A stretch of DNA of 64,000 nucleotides, from NCBI GenBank assembly GCA_948473335.1, contig CAOKXF010000002.1, positions 62,001-126,000 on the forward strand. The letters run 5' to 3'. The position numbers and the translations under genes are program-made. Each line of letters starts with the position of its first letter. Within the stretch, counting starts at the first letter, position 1. This DNA is from an uncultured Clostridium sp. Its GTDB lineage: Bacteria > Bacillota > Clostridia > TANB77 > CAG-508. Positions 49,986 through 59,352 of this stretch are shown in pieces. The notes under the pieces were generated by a model. The model saw only the letters and a list, made by a program, of their open reading frames with translations. It was not told the origin of the DNA and ran no database searches.

Positions 49986-51350
49986 CTATATAATCTCTGC
50001 TATCAAGTCATAATCTTTTACATCTATTATTTTACACTTTACAAATTGGTTGGTTAATTTTTGTACATCCTTTTTTGTATTCTTGATATATACTAATCCA
50101 TCTATCTCTGGTACATCTTGGCTTGTTCTTCCTACTATATATCTATTGTCAAATGTTGTTGTCTCTATCAATATTTCATATTCTTTATTGATTTTATTTT
50201 TCAACTTATTATTTGAAATTTCTTTTTGTGCTTGCATTATTTTATTATATCTTGATTTTTTTGTATTTCCATGTATCTGGTTTTCCATTCTGGCTGCTGG
50301 TGTTCCTTCTTCTTTTGAATACATAAATGTTCCTAATTTATCAAATTCTACCTTTTTTATAAATTCGTTTAGTTCATTGAATTGTTCTTGTGTTTCACCT
50401 GGAAATCCTACTATTAAGCTTGTCCTTAATGTTATTTCTGGTATTTCTTTTTTTATTTTTTGTATTAGTTTTTCTATTTCTTGTTTTGTTGTCTTTCTGT
50501 TCATCTTTTTTAACATCTCGTTTGATATATGTTGAATTGGTATATCTAAATATTTGCAAATTTTATCGTTGTTTTTTACTTCTTGTATTAGTTCTTCTGT
50601 TATTCCTTCAGGATATGAATATAAAAATCTAATCCATTTTATTCCTTCAATTTTTCTTAATTCTTGTAATAATTTTACTAACATTGACCTCCCATATATG
50701 TCTATTCCATATTTTGTTGTATCTTGTGCTATTAATATTATTTCCTTTATCCCTGTGCTTGCTAGTTTCTTCGCTTCTTCTAATATATCTTCTATCTTTC
50801 TACTTACAAATTTCCCTCGTATATATGGTATTGCACAATATGTACACATATTGCTACATCCTTCTCCTATTTTTATGTATGCATAATTATTTCCTGTTGT
50901 TATTACTCTGTTTTCATATTCTTCTTGCTTTAGCATTGGTAGTTCTTTTATTTTTGATACTTTTGTTATTGGTTCAAATTTTGTTTTTTCTATCTTTCCC
51001 TTTTTTATTAGATTTTCTATTTTATCCCAGAATTCTGGATATTCATCTATTCTTATAAATAAGTCTACCTCTGGTAATGCTTCTATTAATTCATTATAAT
51101 ATCTTTGTACTAAACATCCTATTACTATTAAATATTTACATTTATATTTTTTATATTCTGCCATTTCTAATATTGTATTTATTGCTTCTTCTTTAGATTC
51201 TTCTATGAATCCACATGTATTTATTATGATGATCTCTGCTTCTTCTGGTTTATTTTGTATTCTATATTTCTTATTTTTGAATTTTCCTATTATTGCTTCT
51301 GTATCTACTAAATTTTTGCTACATCCTAATGATACAAATCCTATCTCCAT
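49986..51350 (-). CDS. rimO: Ribosomal protein S12 methylthiotransferase RimO
   Basis: A radical-SAM enzyme that adds a methylthio group to an aspartate of ribosomal protein S12. The N-terminal Fe-S domain starts MEIGFVSLGCSKNLVDTE with further cysteines in INTCGF and IGCLVQR; the radical-SAM triad is in GCSNMCTYCAIP; a TRAM domain closes the protein. 454 residues is normal. The N-terminus separates it from MiaB. Downstream of rng in the same run. Confidence 0.95.
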   Translation of the reverse strand: MEIGFVSLGCSKNLVDTEAIIGKFKNKKYRIQNKPEEAEIIIINTCGFIEESKEEAINTILEMAEYKKYKCKYLIVIGCLVQRYYNELIEALPEVDLFIRIDEYPEFWDKIENLIKKGKIEKTKFEPITKVSKIKELPMLKQEEYENRVITTGNNYAYIKIGEGCSNMCTYCAIPYIRGKFVSRKIEDILEEAKKLASTGIKEIILIAQDTTKYGIDIYGRSMLVKLLQELRKIEGIKWIRFLYSYPEGITEELIQEVKNNDKICKYLDIPIQHISNEMLKKMNRKTTKQEIEKLIQKIKKEIPEITLRTSLIVGFPGETQEQFNELNEFIKKVEFDKLGTFMYSKEEGTPAARMENQIHGNTKKSRYNKIMQAQKEISNNKLKNKINKEYEILIETTTFDNRYIVGRTSQDVPEIDGLVYIKNTKKDVQKLTNQFVKCKIIDVKDYDLIAEII

Positions 51351-51411
51351 TCTCTATTTCCTTTCTTCATCATATAATACATAAGTTTCTTTTTGTGAAT
51401 TTTATTGTTTT

Positions 51412-52602
51412 TTAGTCTTTATGACTACATATATGTTTTCTTGTTAGTTCCATTAAATCTAACCTTGTAAATCCTTCTACTTGTGTTTTTGCTCTGTCGT
51501 TTTTTAATTCATTTTTTAGTAATTCTTCTATCTTTTGTTTATTTTCTTTGTTTTGCATATCTATATAGTCTATTATTATTATTCCTCCTATGTCTCTTAA
51601 TCTTAATTGATTTGCTATTTCTATTGTTGCTTCATAATTTACTTTATATACTGTTTCTTCTAAATTTTTACTTCCTGTGAATTTTCCTGTATTTACATCT
51701 ATTGCTGTTAGAGCTTCTGTTTTGTCTATTGTTATAAATCCTCCACAATTTAACCATACTTTTCTATTTTCTACTTTTTCGTTCTGCCTTTGTATATCAT
51801 TTGTTAAAAATAAATCTTCATTTTCTTTTATTTCTAATTTTATGTTTTTTATCTTTTCGTTTTCTTTTATTATGCTTTGGATATATTTATATTCTTCTTT
51901 ATCATTTACTATTATTTTTTCTAGTTTTTTATGTGCTATATCTATTATGATTTTTTCTATTATGTTTGGACTTTTTTGTAATAGTTGTGGTCTTTTTGAT
52001 GTATATTTATTGTATTTTTCTTCTATTTCATTCCATTCTTTTATTTTGTTATCTAGGTCTTTTTTTAGTTCTTCTTTTGTTTTTCCGATTGCTGCTGTTC
52101 TTATTACTGCACCTATATTAGATGGCAATATTTCTCTTAATATTTTTATTAATCTTTCTTTTTCTTCTTCGTCTTGTATTTTTTGTGATGCTGTTATTAT
52201 TTCCGTTCTTGGCATTAACATTATTAGCGTGCTTGGTAATCCTATATGTGTTGATATTCTTGCTCCTTTTTTTTCATTGCTGTCTTTTTTTACTTGTACT
52301 AATAATTTATCATTTACTTTTATTATTTTTCTTATATCCTGTTCTTCTTCATTTTCTAGTTGTATCTTTTTGTCTATTTGTGGTAATATATCTTTTACAT
52401 GTATAAAAGCATTTTTTTCAGTTCCTATATCTACAAACGCTGCTTGCATTCCTGGTAATATGTCTTTTACTATTCCTATATATATATTGCCTTCATTTTT
52501 ATTTTCTTCATCTTCTTCATTATATATTTCTTTTAATTTTCCATTTTCTAGTAGTGCTATTTCTCTTTTTTTTGCTTTCCTGTTTATTATTAATTCTAAC
52601 AT
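51412..52602 (-). CDS. rng: Ribonuclease G (RNase E/G family)
   Basis: A 396-residue endoribonuclease for RNA decay and rRNA maturation. It has the N-terminal S1-type domain (IYIGIVKDILPGMQAAFVDIG) and the catalytic DNase-I-like core, with ligands in TALTAIDVNTGKFTG and IIIDYIDM. It lacks the long C-terminal scaffold of RNase E and the zinc-link and small domain look abbreviated. Part of the pth - rng - rimO run. Confidence 0.94.
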   Translation of the reverse strand: MLELIINRKAKKREIALLENGKLKEIYNEEDEENKNEGNIYIGIVKDILPGMQAAFVDIGTEKNAFIHVKDILPQIDKKIQLENEEEQDIRKIIKVNDKLLVQVKKDSNEKKGARISTHIGLPSTLIMLMPRTEIITASQKIQDEEEKERLIKILREILPSNIGAVIRTAAIGKTKEELKKDLDNKIKEWNEIEEKYNKYTSKRPQLLQKSPNIIEKIIIDIAHKKLEKIIVNDKEEYKYIQSIIKENEKIKNIKLEIKENEDLFLTNDIQRQNEKVENRKVWLNCGGFITIDKTEALTAIDVNTGKFTGSKNLEETVYKVNYEATIEIANQLRLRDIGGIIIIDYIDMQNKENKQKIEELLKNELKNDRAKTQVEGFTRLDLMELTRKHICSHKD

Positions 52603-52678
52603 TCTAACCTCTTCCTTTTAGCTACATTCTTCCATTATTTCATTTGTACTTGTATATTGAATGTTTTACTATGCTTGT

Positions 52679-53236
52679 CTAGTTATATTTATTCATTGCT
52701 TTGTCTATTCCATTTCTTAATATTTCTTCTATTGCATCTCTTGCTTTTATTATTCCTTCATCTAATATTCTTCTGTCTTCTTTTGATATATGCCCTAATA
52801 CATATTTTATTTTGTCTTCTTTTCTTTCTTCTTTTCCTATCCCTACTCTTATTCTTTGTATTTCTTCTGTTCCTAAATTTTCTATTACTGATTTTACTCC
52901 ATTATGTCCTCCTGAACTTCCTTGTTTTCTTATTTTTATTGTTCCTTGCTTTATATCCATGTCATCATATATTATTATTATTTCTTTTTTTTTTGTTTTA
53001 TAAAAATGTGCTATTTCTCTTACACTTATTCCACTTAAATTCATGTATGTTTGTGGCTTTACTAGTATTACTTCTTGTCCTTCTATATTGCTTTTTGCAT
53101 ATAGACTGTTAAATTTATTTTTGTTTACTTGGATTTTGTGTTTTTCTGCTATTGCATTGATTACATCAAATCCCATATTATGCCTTGTTCCTGAATATTC
53201 TTCTTCTGGATTCCCTAATCCTACTATTATATACAT
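52679..53236 (-). CDS. pth: Peptidyl-tRNA hydrolase
   Basis: Releases tRNA from stalled peptidyl-tRNA. 185 residues, normal. Family motifs are VGLGNPEEEYSGTRHNMGF with the catalytic His, KPQTYMNLSG, DDMDIKQG and GSSGGHNGVKS. It has its own promoter and heads the run to rng and rimO. Confidence 0.97.
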   Translation of the reverse strand: MYIIVGLGNPEEEYSGTRHNMGFDVINAIAEKHKIQVNKNKFNSLYAKSNIEGQEVILVKPQTYMNLSGISVREIAHFYKTKKKEIIIIYDDMDIKQGTIKIRKQGSSGGHNGVKSVIENLGTEEIQRIRVGIGKEERKEDKIKYVLGHISKEDRRILDEGIIKARDAIEEILRNGIDKAMNKYN

Positions 53237-53268
53237 TTTTGTTTCCTCTTTTTTCTTTTTTCCTATCT

Positions 53269-53297
53269 AGTATATCAAAACTTTTACTAAATATCAA
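53269..53297 (-). promoter_or_regulatory. Promoter of pth
   Basis: TTGATA (53292-53297), 17 bases, TATACT (53269-53274) on the minus strand, about 30 bases before the start. Confidence 0.75.
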
Positions 53298-53355
53298 TAT
53301 TTTTGTTAATATTCTACACTTTTTACGCCTTTTTCCTTTGTTTTTTGAATTCTAA

Positions 53356-53392
53356 AAAGCTTAATTAAAGTTTTTTTCTTTAATTAAGCTTT
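53356..53392 (-). terminator. Terminator after spoVS
   Basis: AAAGCTTAATTAAAG (53356-53370) and CTTTAATTAAGCTTT (53378-53392) are perfect 15-base arms with a seven-base loop, about 70 bases after the spoVS stop and ahead of the pth promoter. Confidence 0.85.
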
Positions 53393-53463
53393 CTCTATTT
53401 TTATTTGCAGTTTTCTATATTTTATTAATACAGTTCTGCTTTTTATTTTTCTTCTTTAACGTC

Positions 53464-53727
53464 CTATTTTCTTGACTCGACAATCAACTTAATACCTGTT
53501 CTATCTTCCCCCTCTACTTCAACTTCCGCAAAGGCTGGTATACAGACTAAGTCTACTCCAGATGGTGCTACAAATCCTCTTGCTATAGCTACTGCCTTTA
53601 CTGCTTGATTTAGAGCTCCTGCTCCAATTGCTTGCATTTCTGCTTTTTGTGATTCTTTAACCAATCCTGCAATAGCTCCTGCTACTGAATTAGGATTTGA
53701 TTTGGATGAAATTTTTAAAACTTCCAT
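53464..53727 (-). CDS. spoVS: Stage V sporulation protein S
   Basis: An 87-residue Alba-like protein needed for spore coat and core stages in Bacillus. MEVLKISSKSNPNSVAGAIAG, IGAGALNQAVKAVAIARG and SGVDLVCIPAFAEVEV are almost invariant in the family. AGGAGG lies before the ATG. Its codons are richer in G/C than the neighbours, as often for abundant proteins. It follows ymdB, the same order as in Bacillus. Confidence 0.96.
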   Translation of the reverse strand: MEVLKISSKSNPNSVAGAIAGLVKESQKAEMQAIGAGALNQAVKAVAIARGFVAPSGVDLVCIPAFAEVEVEGEDRTGIKLIVESRK

Positions 53728-54014
53728 TTTCTTTTGCCTCCTATTTTTTATTTTTGTTGCAACTTTTTACGTTTTGTATTTTACATTATATGGAAAAAGT
53801 TGTCTAGCATTTTTTTGAATTTTTTATTGTTTTTCATCGCATCTTTTTACTTTGTTCGACTTATTTTTTATAAAATATATTTTTATCCATTTTGTATAAA
53901 ATTTTTTTTATTTTATATTAAAGTTTTTTTATTTCTTTTTTCGAAAATAACATGTTATTTTTGCTTTATATAAAACCAAAAATTCATATTGTTTCATATA
54001 AAATAAAAAGGTAT
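53728..54014. other. AT-rich non-coding gap between ymdB and spoVS
   Basis: No coding frame is supported. A TATAAT occurs on the minus strand near 53790 but without a clear -35, so a promoter of spoVS by an alternative sigma factor cannot be judged. No inverted repeat of note. Confidence 0.55.
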
Positions 54015-54785
54015 CTAATATGATACTCTTTTTATTTCTGTCGCCTTATTATTTTCATCATTGATTTCAAATATTACTCCATTGAACTTACATTCTCCTT
54101 CTGCTAGTTTGTATCTCTCTGGCAATGTTGTTTCTAATCTTTTTACTGATGCTGATATGTCCATTCCAATTACTGAGTTTATTGGTCCTGTCATTCCTAT
54201 GTCTGTTATATATGCTGTCCCTTTTGGTAATATTGTTTCATCAGCAGTTGCTACATGTGTATGTGTTCCAAATATGCCTGTTACCTTTCCATCTAAATAA
54301 TATCCTAATGCTATTTTTTCTGCTGTTGCTTCAGCATGGAAATCTATAAATATCATGTCTACTTGTTTTTCTACTTCTTCTATTATTTCTTTTGTGATTA
54401 AAAATGGATTTTCGGTTAGTATGTTTATATCTACTCTTCCCATTGCATTTATTACTGCTATTTTCTTTCCTTTGCATTCATATATGCCATATCCATTTCC
54501 TGGTACTCCTTTAGGATAATTTGCTGGTCTTATTAGTTGTGGATGATCTATGAATTTAAATATATCTCTTTTTCCCCAAGTATGATTTCCCATTGTTATT
54601 ACATTTGTTCCACTTTTTAATATTTCATTGAAGTTTTTTTCTGTTATTCCCATCCCCCCTGCTGAATTTTCTCCATTTGTTATTACAAAATCTATTTTTT
54701 CTTCTTCTTTTATTTTTGGTAATATATTTTTTAACTTCTCTACTCCTGACTCTCCTACAATATCTCCTACTGCTAAAATTTTCAT
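54015..54785 (-). CDS. ymdB: YmdB-family metallophosphoesterase
   Basis: A 256-residue binuclear metal phosphodiesterase with 2',3'-cyclic nucleotide activity in Bacillus, where it affects biofilm and motility decisions. Metal ligands are visible in AVGDIVGESG, TNGENSAGG, TMGNHTWGK, DFHAEATAEK and FGTHTHVATAD. Length is normal. It comes between the tRNA-modification pair and spoVS; co-transcription with trhP is likely. Confidence 0.94.
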   Translation of the reverse strand: MKILAVGDIVGESGVEKLKNILPKIKEEEKIDFVITNGENSAGGMGITEKNFNEILKSGTNVITMGNHTWGKRDIFKFIDHPQLIRPANYPKGVPGNGYGIYECKGKKIAVINAMGRVDINILTENPFLITKEIIEEVEKQVDMIFIDFHAEATAEKIALGYYLDGKVTGIFGTHTHVATADETILPKGTAYITDIGMTGPINSVIGMDISASVKRLETTLPERYKLAEGECKFNGVIFEINDENNKATEIKRVSY

Positions 54786-54849
54786 TTTATCCCTTCTTTC
54801 TGCTTTTTCGTTATTGATTCTAACATATCTGTTTTTTTATTACAAGTAT

Positions 54850-56121
54850 TTATATTATGTCTTTTTTTCTTCTTAATATCCAGTCTTTCTCACATTTTAT
54901 TAGTAATCCTATTTTTACTTGTTGTCCTTGTTTTCCTGGATTTATGACATCTATTTCTTCATTTGTTTCAACATCATACAATTTGCTAATTACAAATTCT
55001 ATTGGTTCTATTTGGTTTGGTACTATTATTTCCATTATATCATTTACTTTTAGTCTATTTCGTATTTCTATTGTATAAATATATTGTTTTAATTTATCTG
55101 TATTGCTTATATTTTCTTGATTTGCCTCTAAAATAATTCCACCAAATTCATATTCTTCATTATATTGTTTTCCTGTATATTCCTGAATATCTTTATTTTC
55201 TCTATCATTAAAATAGAATGTTGTCGTTCCTCTGGTTTTTACTTTATCTAATTCTTTTAAATATTTTGTGTAATCATAATTTTTAGAATCTTTTTGGTAA
55301 TCATCTATAGCATTTCTATATGCATTTACTATACTTGCTATATAATATTGTGTTTTTAATCTTCCTTCAATTTTTAGACTGTCTATGCCCATTTCAATTA
55401 TTTCCGGAAGTTCTTTTATTAGGCATAAATCTTTTGAAGAAAATATACTTGTTCCATATTCGTCTGTTTCAATTGGCATAAGTTCTCCTGGATTATTTTT
55501 TTCTTCCGCATATAAATTATATGACCATCTACAACTTTGGGCACAACTTCCTAAATTCGCACTTCTTCCTGTTAAAAAGTCGCTTAAAAAGCATCTTCCT
55601 GAATATGCAAAACATATTGCTCCATGTACAAATATTTCTGTTTCCATATCTTTTGGTTTATTTTGCATAATATATTTTAATTGTTCTTTATTCATTTCTC
55701 TTGCCATTATCATCCTTTTAGCTCCGTTTTTATACCAGAAATTACTTGCATGCAGACTTACTATATTTGATTGTGTACTCATATGTATTGGTATACTAGG
55801 TGCATATTGTTTTACTATTTCTAATACTCCTCCATCTGCCACTATTATTCCATCTGCTTTTATTTTTTCTAATAATTTTGCTTGTTCTTTTATCTCTTCA
55901 TATTTTTCATCCCATGCATATATATTTAATGCTACATATATCTTTTTTCCTATTTGATGTGCATATTCTATCGTTTTTGTTAATTCTGCATCATCTATCC
56001 CTACTCTTGTTCTTAATGACAATGATGATGTACCACAATATACTGCATCTGCTCCATATAAAAATGCTGTCTTCGCTTTTTCGAGTGAACCTGCTGGTGC
56101 TAATAATTCTATTTTCTTCAT
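54850..56121 (-). CDS. trhP: U32-family protein, tRNA U34 hydroxylation (TrhP-like)
   Basis: A U32 'peptidase' now known in part as TrhP, needed for 5-hydroxyuridine at tRNA position 34 using prephenate. I start it at 56121 (MKKIELLAPAGSLEKAKTA), with AAAGGA six to ten bases before, giving 423 residues. The family signature with the cysteine cluster is FVHGAICFAYSGRCFLSDF... GSCAQSCR. The O-methyltransferase next to it fits TrmR, the enzyme that methylates the hydroxyl, as in the Bacillus yrrMNO cluster. Confidence 0.88.
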   Translation of the reverse strand: MKKIELLAPAGSLEKAKTAFLYGADAVYCGTSSLSLRTRVGIDDAELTKTIEYAHQIGKKIYVALNIYAWDEKYEEIKEQAKLLEKIKADGIIVADGGVLEIVKQYAPSIPIHMSTQSNIVSLHASNFWYKNGAKRMIMAREMNKEQLKYIMQNKPKDMETEIFVHGAICFAYSGRCFLSDFLTGRSANLGSCAQSCRWSYNLYAEEKNNPGELMPIETDEYGTSIFSSKDLCLIKELPEIIEMGIDSLKIEGRLKTQYYIASIVNAYRNAIDDYQKDSKNYDYTKYLKELDKVKTRGTTTFYFNDRENKDIQEYTGKQYNEEYEFGGIILEANQENISNTDKLKQYIYTIEIRNRLKVNDIMEIIVPNQIEPIEFVISKLYDVETNEEIDVINPGKQGQQVKIGLLIKCEKDWILRRKKDII

Positions 56122-56157
56122 TTTTTTTGTTCCTTTCCATATTATGTTCAAATTATA

Positions 56158-56745
56158 TTATATTCTTTTTGTTACTGCAAGACCATCTCCTACTTCTAAT
56201 ATTTGTGTTTCCATATTTGGATCTTCTGTAACTTCTTTTATATATTCTCTTAAATTTCTTACTGCTGTACGTTGTTTATGCTTATTATAATCACTCATAA
56301 CATATCCTTTATATAATACATTATCAGCTATTATAACTCCTTGTGGTTTCAATAATCTCTCTGCTTGTTGTAAAAAAAATGGATATTTTCCTTTTGCTGC
56401 ATCTATAAATACCATATCGTATTCTCCATCGAGTGTTGGTAATATCTTTACTGCATCTCCACTATATATTTTAATTTTATCTTCTAATTCCAATCTTTTT
56501 ATATTTTCTTTTGCTTCTTTTACTCTTTCTTCATCTCGTTCTATTGTGTCTATTATTCCATTTTTTTCCAAATAATTCGAAAAGCATATAGCAGAATATC
56601 CTACTGCTGTTCCTATCTCTAATATTTTTGTAGGTTTGATTTCTTTTAATATGTTTGCTACTATTTCTAATGTATCATCCATTATTATTGGTATATGGTC
56701 TTCTAATGCTTTTTTCTTTATTTCATTAAATACTGCTACATTCAC
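56158..56745 (-). CDS. trmR: tRNA 5-hydroxyuridine O-methyltransferase (TrmR-like)
   Basis: A 195-residue class I SAM methyltransferase of the COMT-like group. Motif I is ILEIGTAVGYSAICF, the acidic loop is DTIERDEERV, and the metal-binding motif is VFIDAAKGKYPFF plus IIADNVLYKG. Bacillus YrrM, now TrmR, turns ho5U34 into mo5U34. The adjacent trhP-like gene supports this specific role over a generic catechol methylase. Confidence 0.85.
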   Translation of the reverse strand: MNVAVFNEIKKKALEDHIPIIMDDTLEIVANILKEIKPTKILEIGTAVGYSAICFSNYLEKNGIIDTIERDEERVKEAKENIKRLELEDKIKIYSGDAVKILPTLDGEYDMVFIDAAKGKYPFFLQQAERLLKPQGVIIADNVLYKGYVMSDYNKHKQRTAVRNLREYIKEVTEDPNMETQILEVGDGLAVTKRI

Positions 56746-56773
56746 TTCTATTCTCCCTTTTAATTTATGTTTT

Positions 56774-56848
56774 AGGACGGCTTACACATTTATTTCTAAG
56801 AAATCTATATAATTTTTTAAAAATAAAATATATGTTTTTTGCCGTCCT
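56774..56848 (-). repeat. Inverted repeat with long loop between typA and trmR
   Basis: AGGACGGC (56774-56781) and GCCGTCCT (56841-56848) are perfect, unusually GC-rich arms enclosing about 59 AT-rich bases. No T-run follows on the minus strand, so it is not a plain terminator. Confidence 0.6.
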
Positions 56849-56879
56849 TTGATACTTACATTATTTCCTTTAGTCTGTT

Positions 56880-58694
56880 TTATTTATTTCTATTTGCTCT
56901 TTCTCTTTCTTTGCTATCAAGTATTTTCTTTCTTAATCTTATAGATTTTGGAGTTATTTCTACTAATTCATCATCTTGTATAAATTCTATTGCTTTTTCT
57001 AGTGACATTTGTATTGGTGGCACTAATCGTAATGCATCATCAGAACCAGATGCTCTTGTATTTGTTAAATGTTTTTCTTTACATACATTTATACTTAAAT
57101 CTTCTCCTCTTGAATTTAATCCTACTATCATTCCCTCATATACTTCTACTCCTGCTCCTATGAATAAATCTCCTTTATCTTGTGCATTATATAGTCCATA
57201 TGTTACTGATTTTCCTGCTTCAAATGCTACTATTGTTCCTCTTACTCTTGATACTACATCTCCTTTATATGGCTCATAGCTATCAAATATATGATTCATT
57301 GTTCCTTCACCTTTTGTATCTGTTAAAAATTCTGTTCTATATCCTATTAATCCTCTTGCTGGTATTTTGAATTCTATTTTTGTATGTCCTTCTTCTGCTG
57401 GTTCCATATTTACCATCTCTGCTTTTCTCATTCCTAGTTTTTCTATTACATTCCCTACTGAGTCATCTGGTACATTTACTACTAATCTTTCTATAGGTTC
57501 ACATTTTACTCCATCTATTTCTTTGAATATTACTTTTGGTCTTGATACTAACAATTCAAATCCTTCTCTTCTCATTGTTTCTATTAATACTGATAAGTGT
57601 AATTCTCCTCTTCCTGATACTTCGAATGAGTCTGGTGTATCTGTTTCTTTTACTCTTAAACTTACATTTCTTTCTAATTCTTTAAATAGTCTATCTCTTA
57701 TATGTCTTGATGTTACAAATTCTCCTTCTCTTCCTGCAAATGGTCCATTGTTTACACTAAATGTCATTGATACTGTTGGTTCGTCTATATCTACAAATGG
57801 TATTTTATCTGGTTGTCCAAATTCACATATTGTTTCTCCTATATGTATATCTGCTATTCCTGCTATTTCTATTATATCTCCTGCTGTTGCTTCTTCTACT
57901 TCTTCTTTCTTTAATCCTGTATGTGTATATACTTTTGCTACTTTTCCTTGTGCTATCTTGTCATCTGCTTTACATATTGTTACTGGTTGTCCTACTTTTA
58001 TACTTCCTCTTTCTATTCTTCCTACTGCTATTCTTCCTACATAGTCATCATAATCTATATTTGATACTAACATTTGTAGTGGTCCTTCTTGGTCGCAATT
58101 TGGTGCTTTTATTGTATTTACTATTGTTTCAAATAAACAACTTAAGTCTGTTGTTTCTTCTTCTAAACTTATTTTTCCTATTCCGTTTTTTGCTGATGCA
58201 AATACTACTGGAAAATCTAATTGATCATCTGTTGCATTTAGTTCTATAAATAATTCTATTACTTGATCTACTACTTTTAGTGGCTGTGCTCCTGGTCTAT
58301 CTATTTTGTTTATTACTACTATTGGTTTTAAGTTTAGTGATAATGATTTTTTTAATACTTCTCTTGTTTGTGGCATTGCTCCTTCAAATGCATCTACTAA
58401 TAATAGTACTCCATCTACTGTTTTTAGTACTCTTTCTACTTCTCCACCAAAATCTGCATGTCCTGGCGTATCTACTATATTTATTTTTATGTCTTTATAC
58501 ATTACAGATGTGTTTTTTGATAGTATTGTTATTCCTCTTTCTTTTTCTTGGTCGTTTGAGTCCATTACTCTTTCTTGTACTTTTTCATTTTCTCTAAATA
58601 CATGGCTTTGTCTTAGTAATGCATCTACTAATGTAGTTTTTCCATGGTCTACGTGTGCTATTATTGCAATATTTCTTATTTTCTTATTTATCAT
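56880..58694 (-). CDS. typA: Ribosome-associated GTPase TypA/BipA
   Basis: A 604-residue translational GTPase that helps 50S assembly at low temperature or stress. The G motifs are AHVDHGKTT, DTPGHADF and NKIDRPGA; EF-G-like domains and the C-terminal BipA domain (FIGAGVEVYEGMIVG, GSDDALRLVPP) follow. Full length. Confidence 0.97.
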   Translation of the reverse strand: MINKKIRNIAIIAHVDHGKTTLVDALLRQSHVFRENEKVQERVMDSNDQEKERGITILSKNTSVMYKDIKINIVDTPGHADFGGEVERVLKTVDGVLLLVDAFEGAMPQTREVLKKSLSLNLKPIVVINKIDRPGAQPLKVVDQVIELFIELNATDDQLDFPVVFASAKNGIGKISLEEETTDLSCLFETIVNTIKAPNCDQEGPLQMLVSNIDYDDYVGRIAVGRIERGSIKVGQPVTICKADDKIAQGKVAKVYTHTGLKKEEVEEATAGDIIEIAGIADIHIGETICEFGQPDKIPFVDIDEPTVSMTFSVNNGPFAGREGEFVTSRHIRDRLFKELERNVSLRVKETDTPDSFEVSGRGELHLSVLIETMRREGFELLVSRPKVIFKEIDGVKCEPIERLVVNVPDDSVGNVIEKLGMRKAEMVNMEPAEEGHTKIEFKIPARGLIGYRTEFLTDTKGEGTMNHIFDSYEPYKGDVVSRVRGTIVAFEAGKSVTYGLYNAQDKGDLFIGAGVEVYEGMIVGLNSRGEDLSINVCKEKHLTNTRASGSDDALRLVPPIQMSLEKAIEFIQDDELVEITPKSIRLRKKILDSKERERANRNK

Positions 58695-58755
58695 TTTATT
58701 TCTCCTATCTTTCTTTCTAAAAATATCCTATTATTTTATTTTTATGTACAATTAT

Positions 58756-59352
58756 TTATTGTGCTAATCTTTTTATTTCGTCCATTATCTCATTTGTAAC
58801 TTTTTCTAACGCATTTTTATCTTTTATATCTTTATATTGACTAAAGTCCATTGGTTTTCCATATCTTATTGTTATTTTGTGAAATGGTTTTACTTCTCCA
58901 CTTATTCCTATCGGTAACACTCTTACTCCTGATTTTATTGCAAAAAATGCTGTTCCATCTTTTAGATTTTCTCCCTTTTCTAATCCGTTTCTTGTCCCTT
59001 CTGGAAATAGCGCTATGCTTTTATTACTTTTTAAAGTTTTTAAAGTTGTCTTTATTGCTGTTATTTCTTTTTCATCTCTTTTTACATATATTACATCAAA
59101 TATTTCTCCCAATAATGCTAAAAATTTATTTTTTGCTAATTCTTCTTTTGCTAGAAATATTATATGCCTTTTTGCTGTTACTTCTATCAGTGGTGGGTCT
59201 AAGTATGTTCTATGATTTGCGCAAAATATGAATTGCTCATCTTTTGGAACATCTTTTACTCCTACTATTTTTACTCTGTATACAATTTTACAATATATGT
59301 ATATTGCTCCTTTTATAATTCCTCTTGCTATATTTTTTAAAATCTTTTTCAT
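58756..59352 (-). CDS. 1-acyl-glycerol-3-phosphate acyltransferase (PlsC-like)
   Basis: A 198-residue membrane-bound enzyme that adds the second acyl chain to make phosphatidate. The catalytic NHx4D is NHRTYLD and the substrate motif is FPEGTR. A short N-terminal hydrophobic region anchors it. Its ATG overlaps the stop of the preceding gene (TAATG), so the two are translationally coupled. Confidence 0.93.
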   Translation of the reverse strand: MKKILKNIARGIIKGAIYIYCKIVYRVKIVGVKDVPKDEQFIFCANHRTYLDPPLIEVTAKRHIIFLAKEELAKNKFLALLGEIFDVIYVKRDEKEITAIKTTLKTLKSNKSIALFPEGTRNGLEKGENLKDGTAFFAIKSGVRVLPIGISGEVKPFHKITIRYGKPMDFSQYKDIKDKNALEKVTNEIMDEIKRLAQ

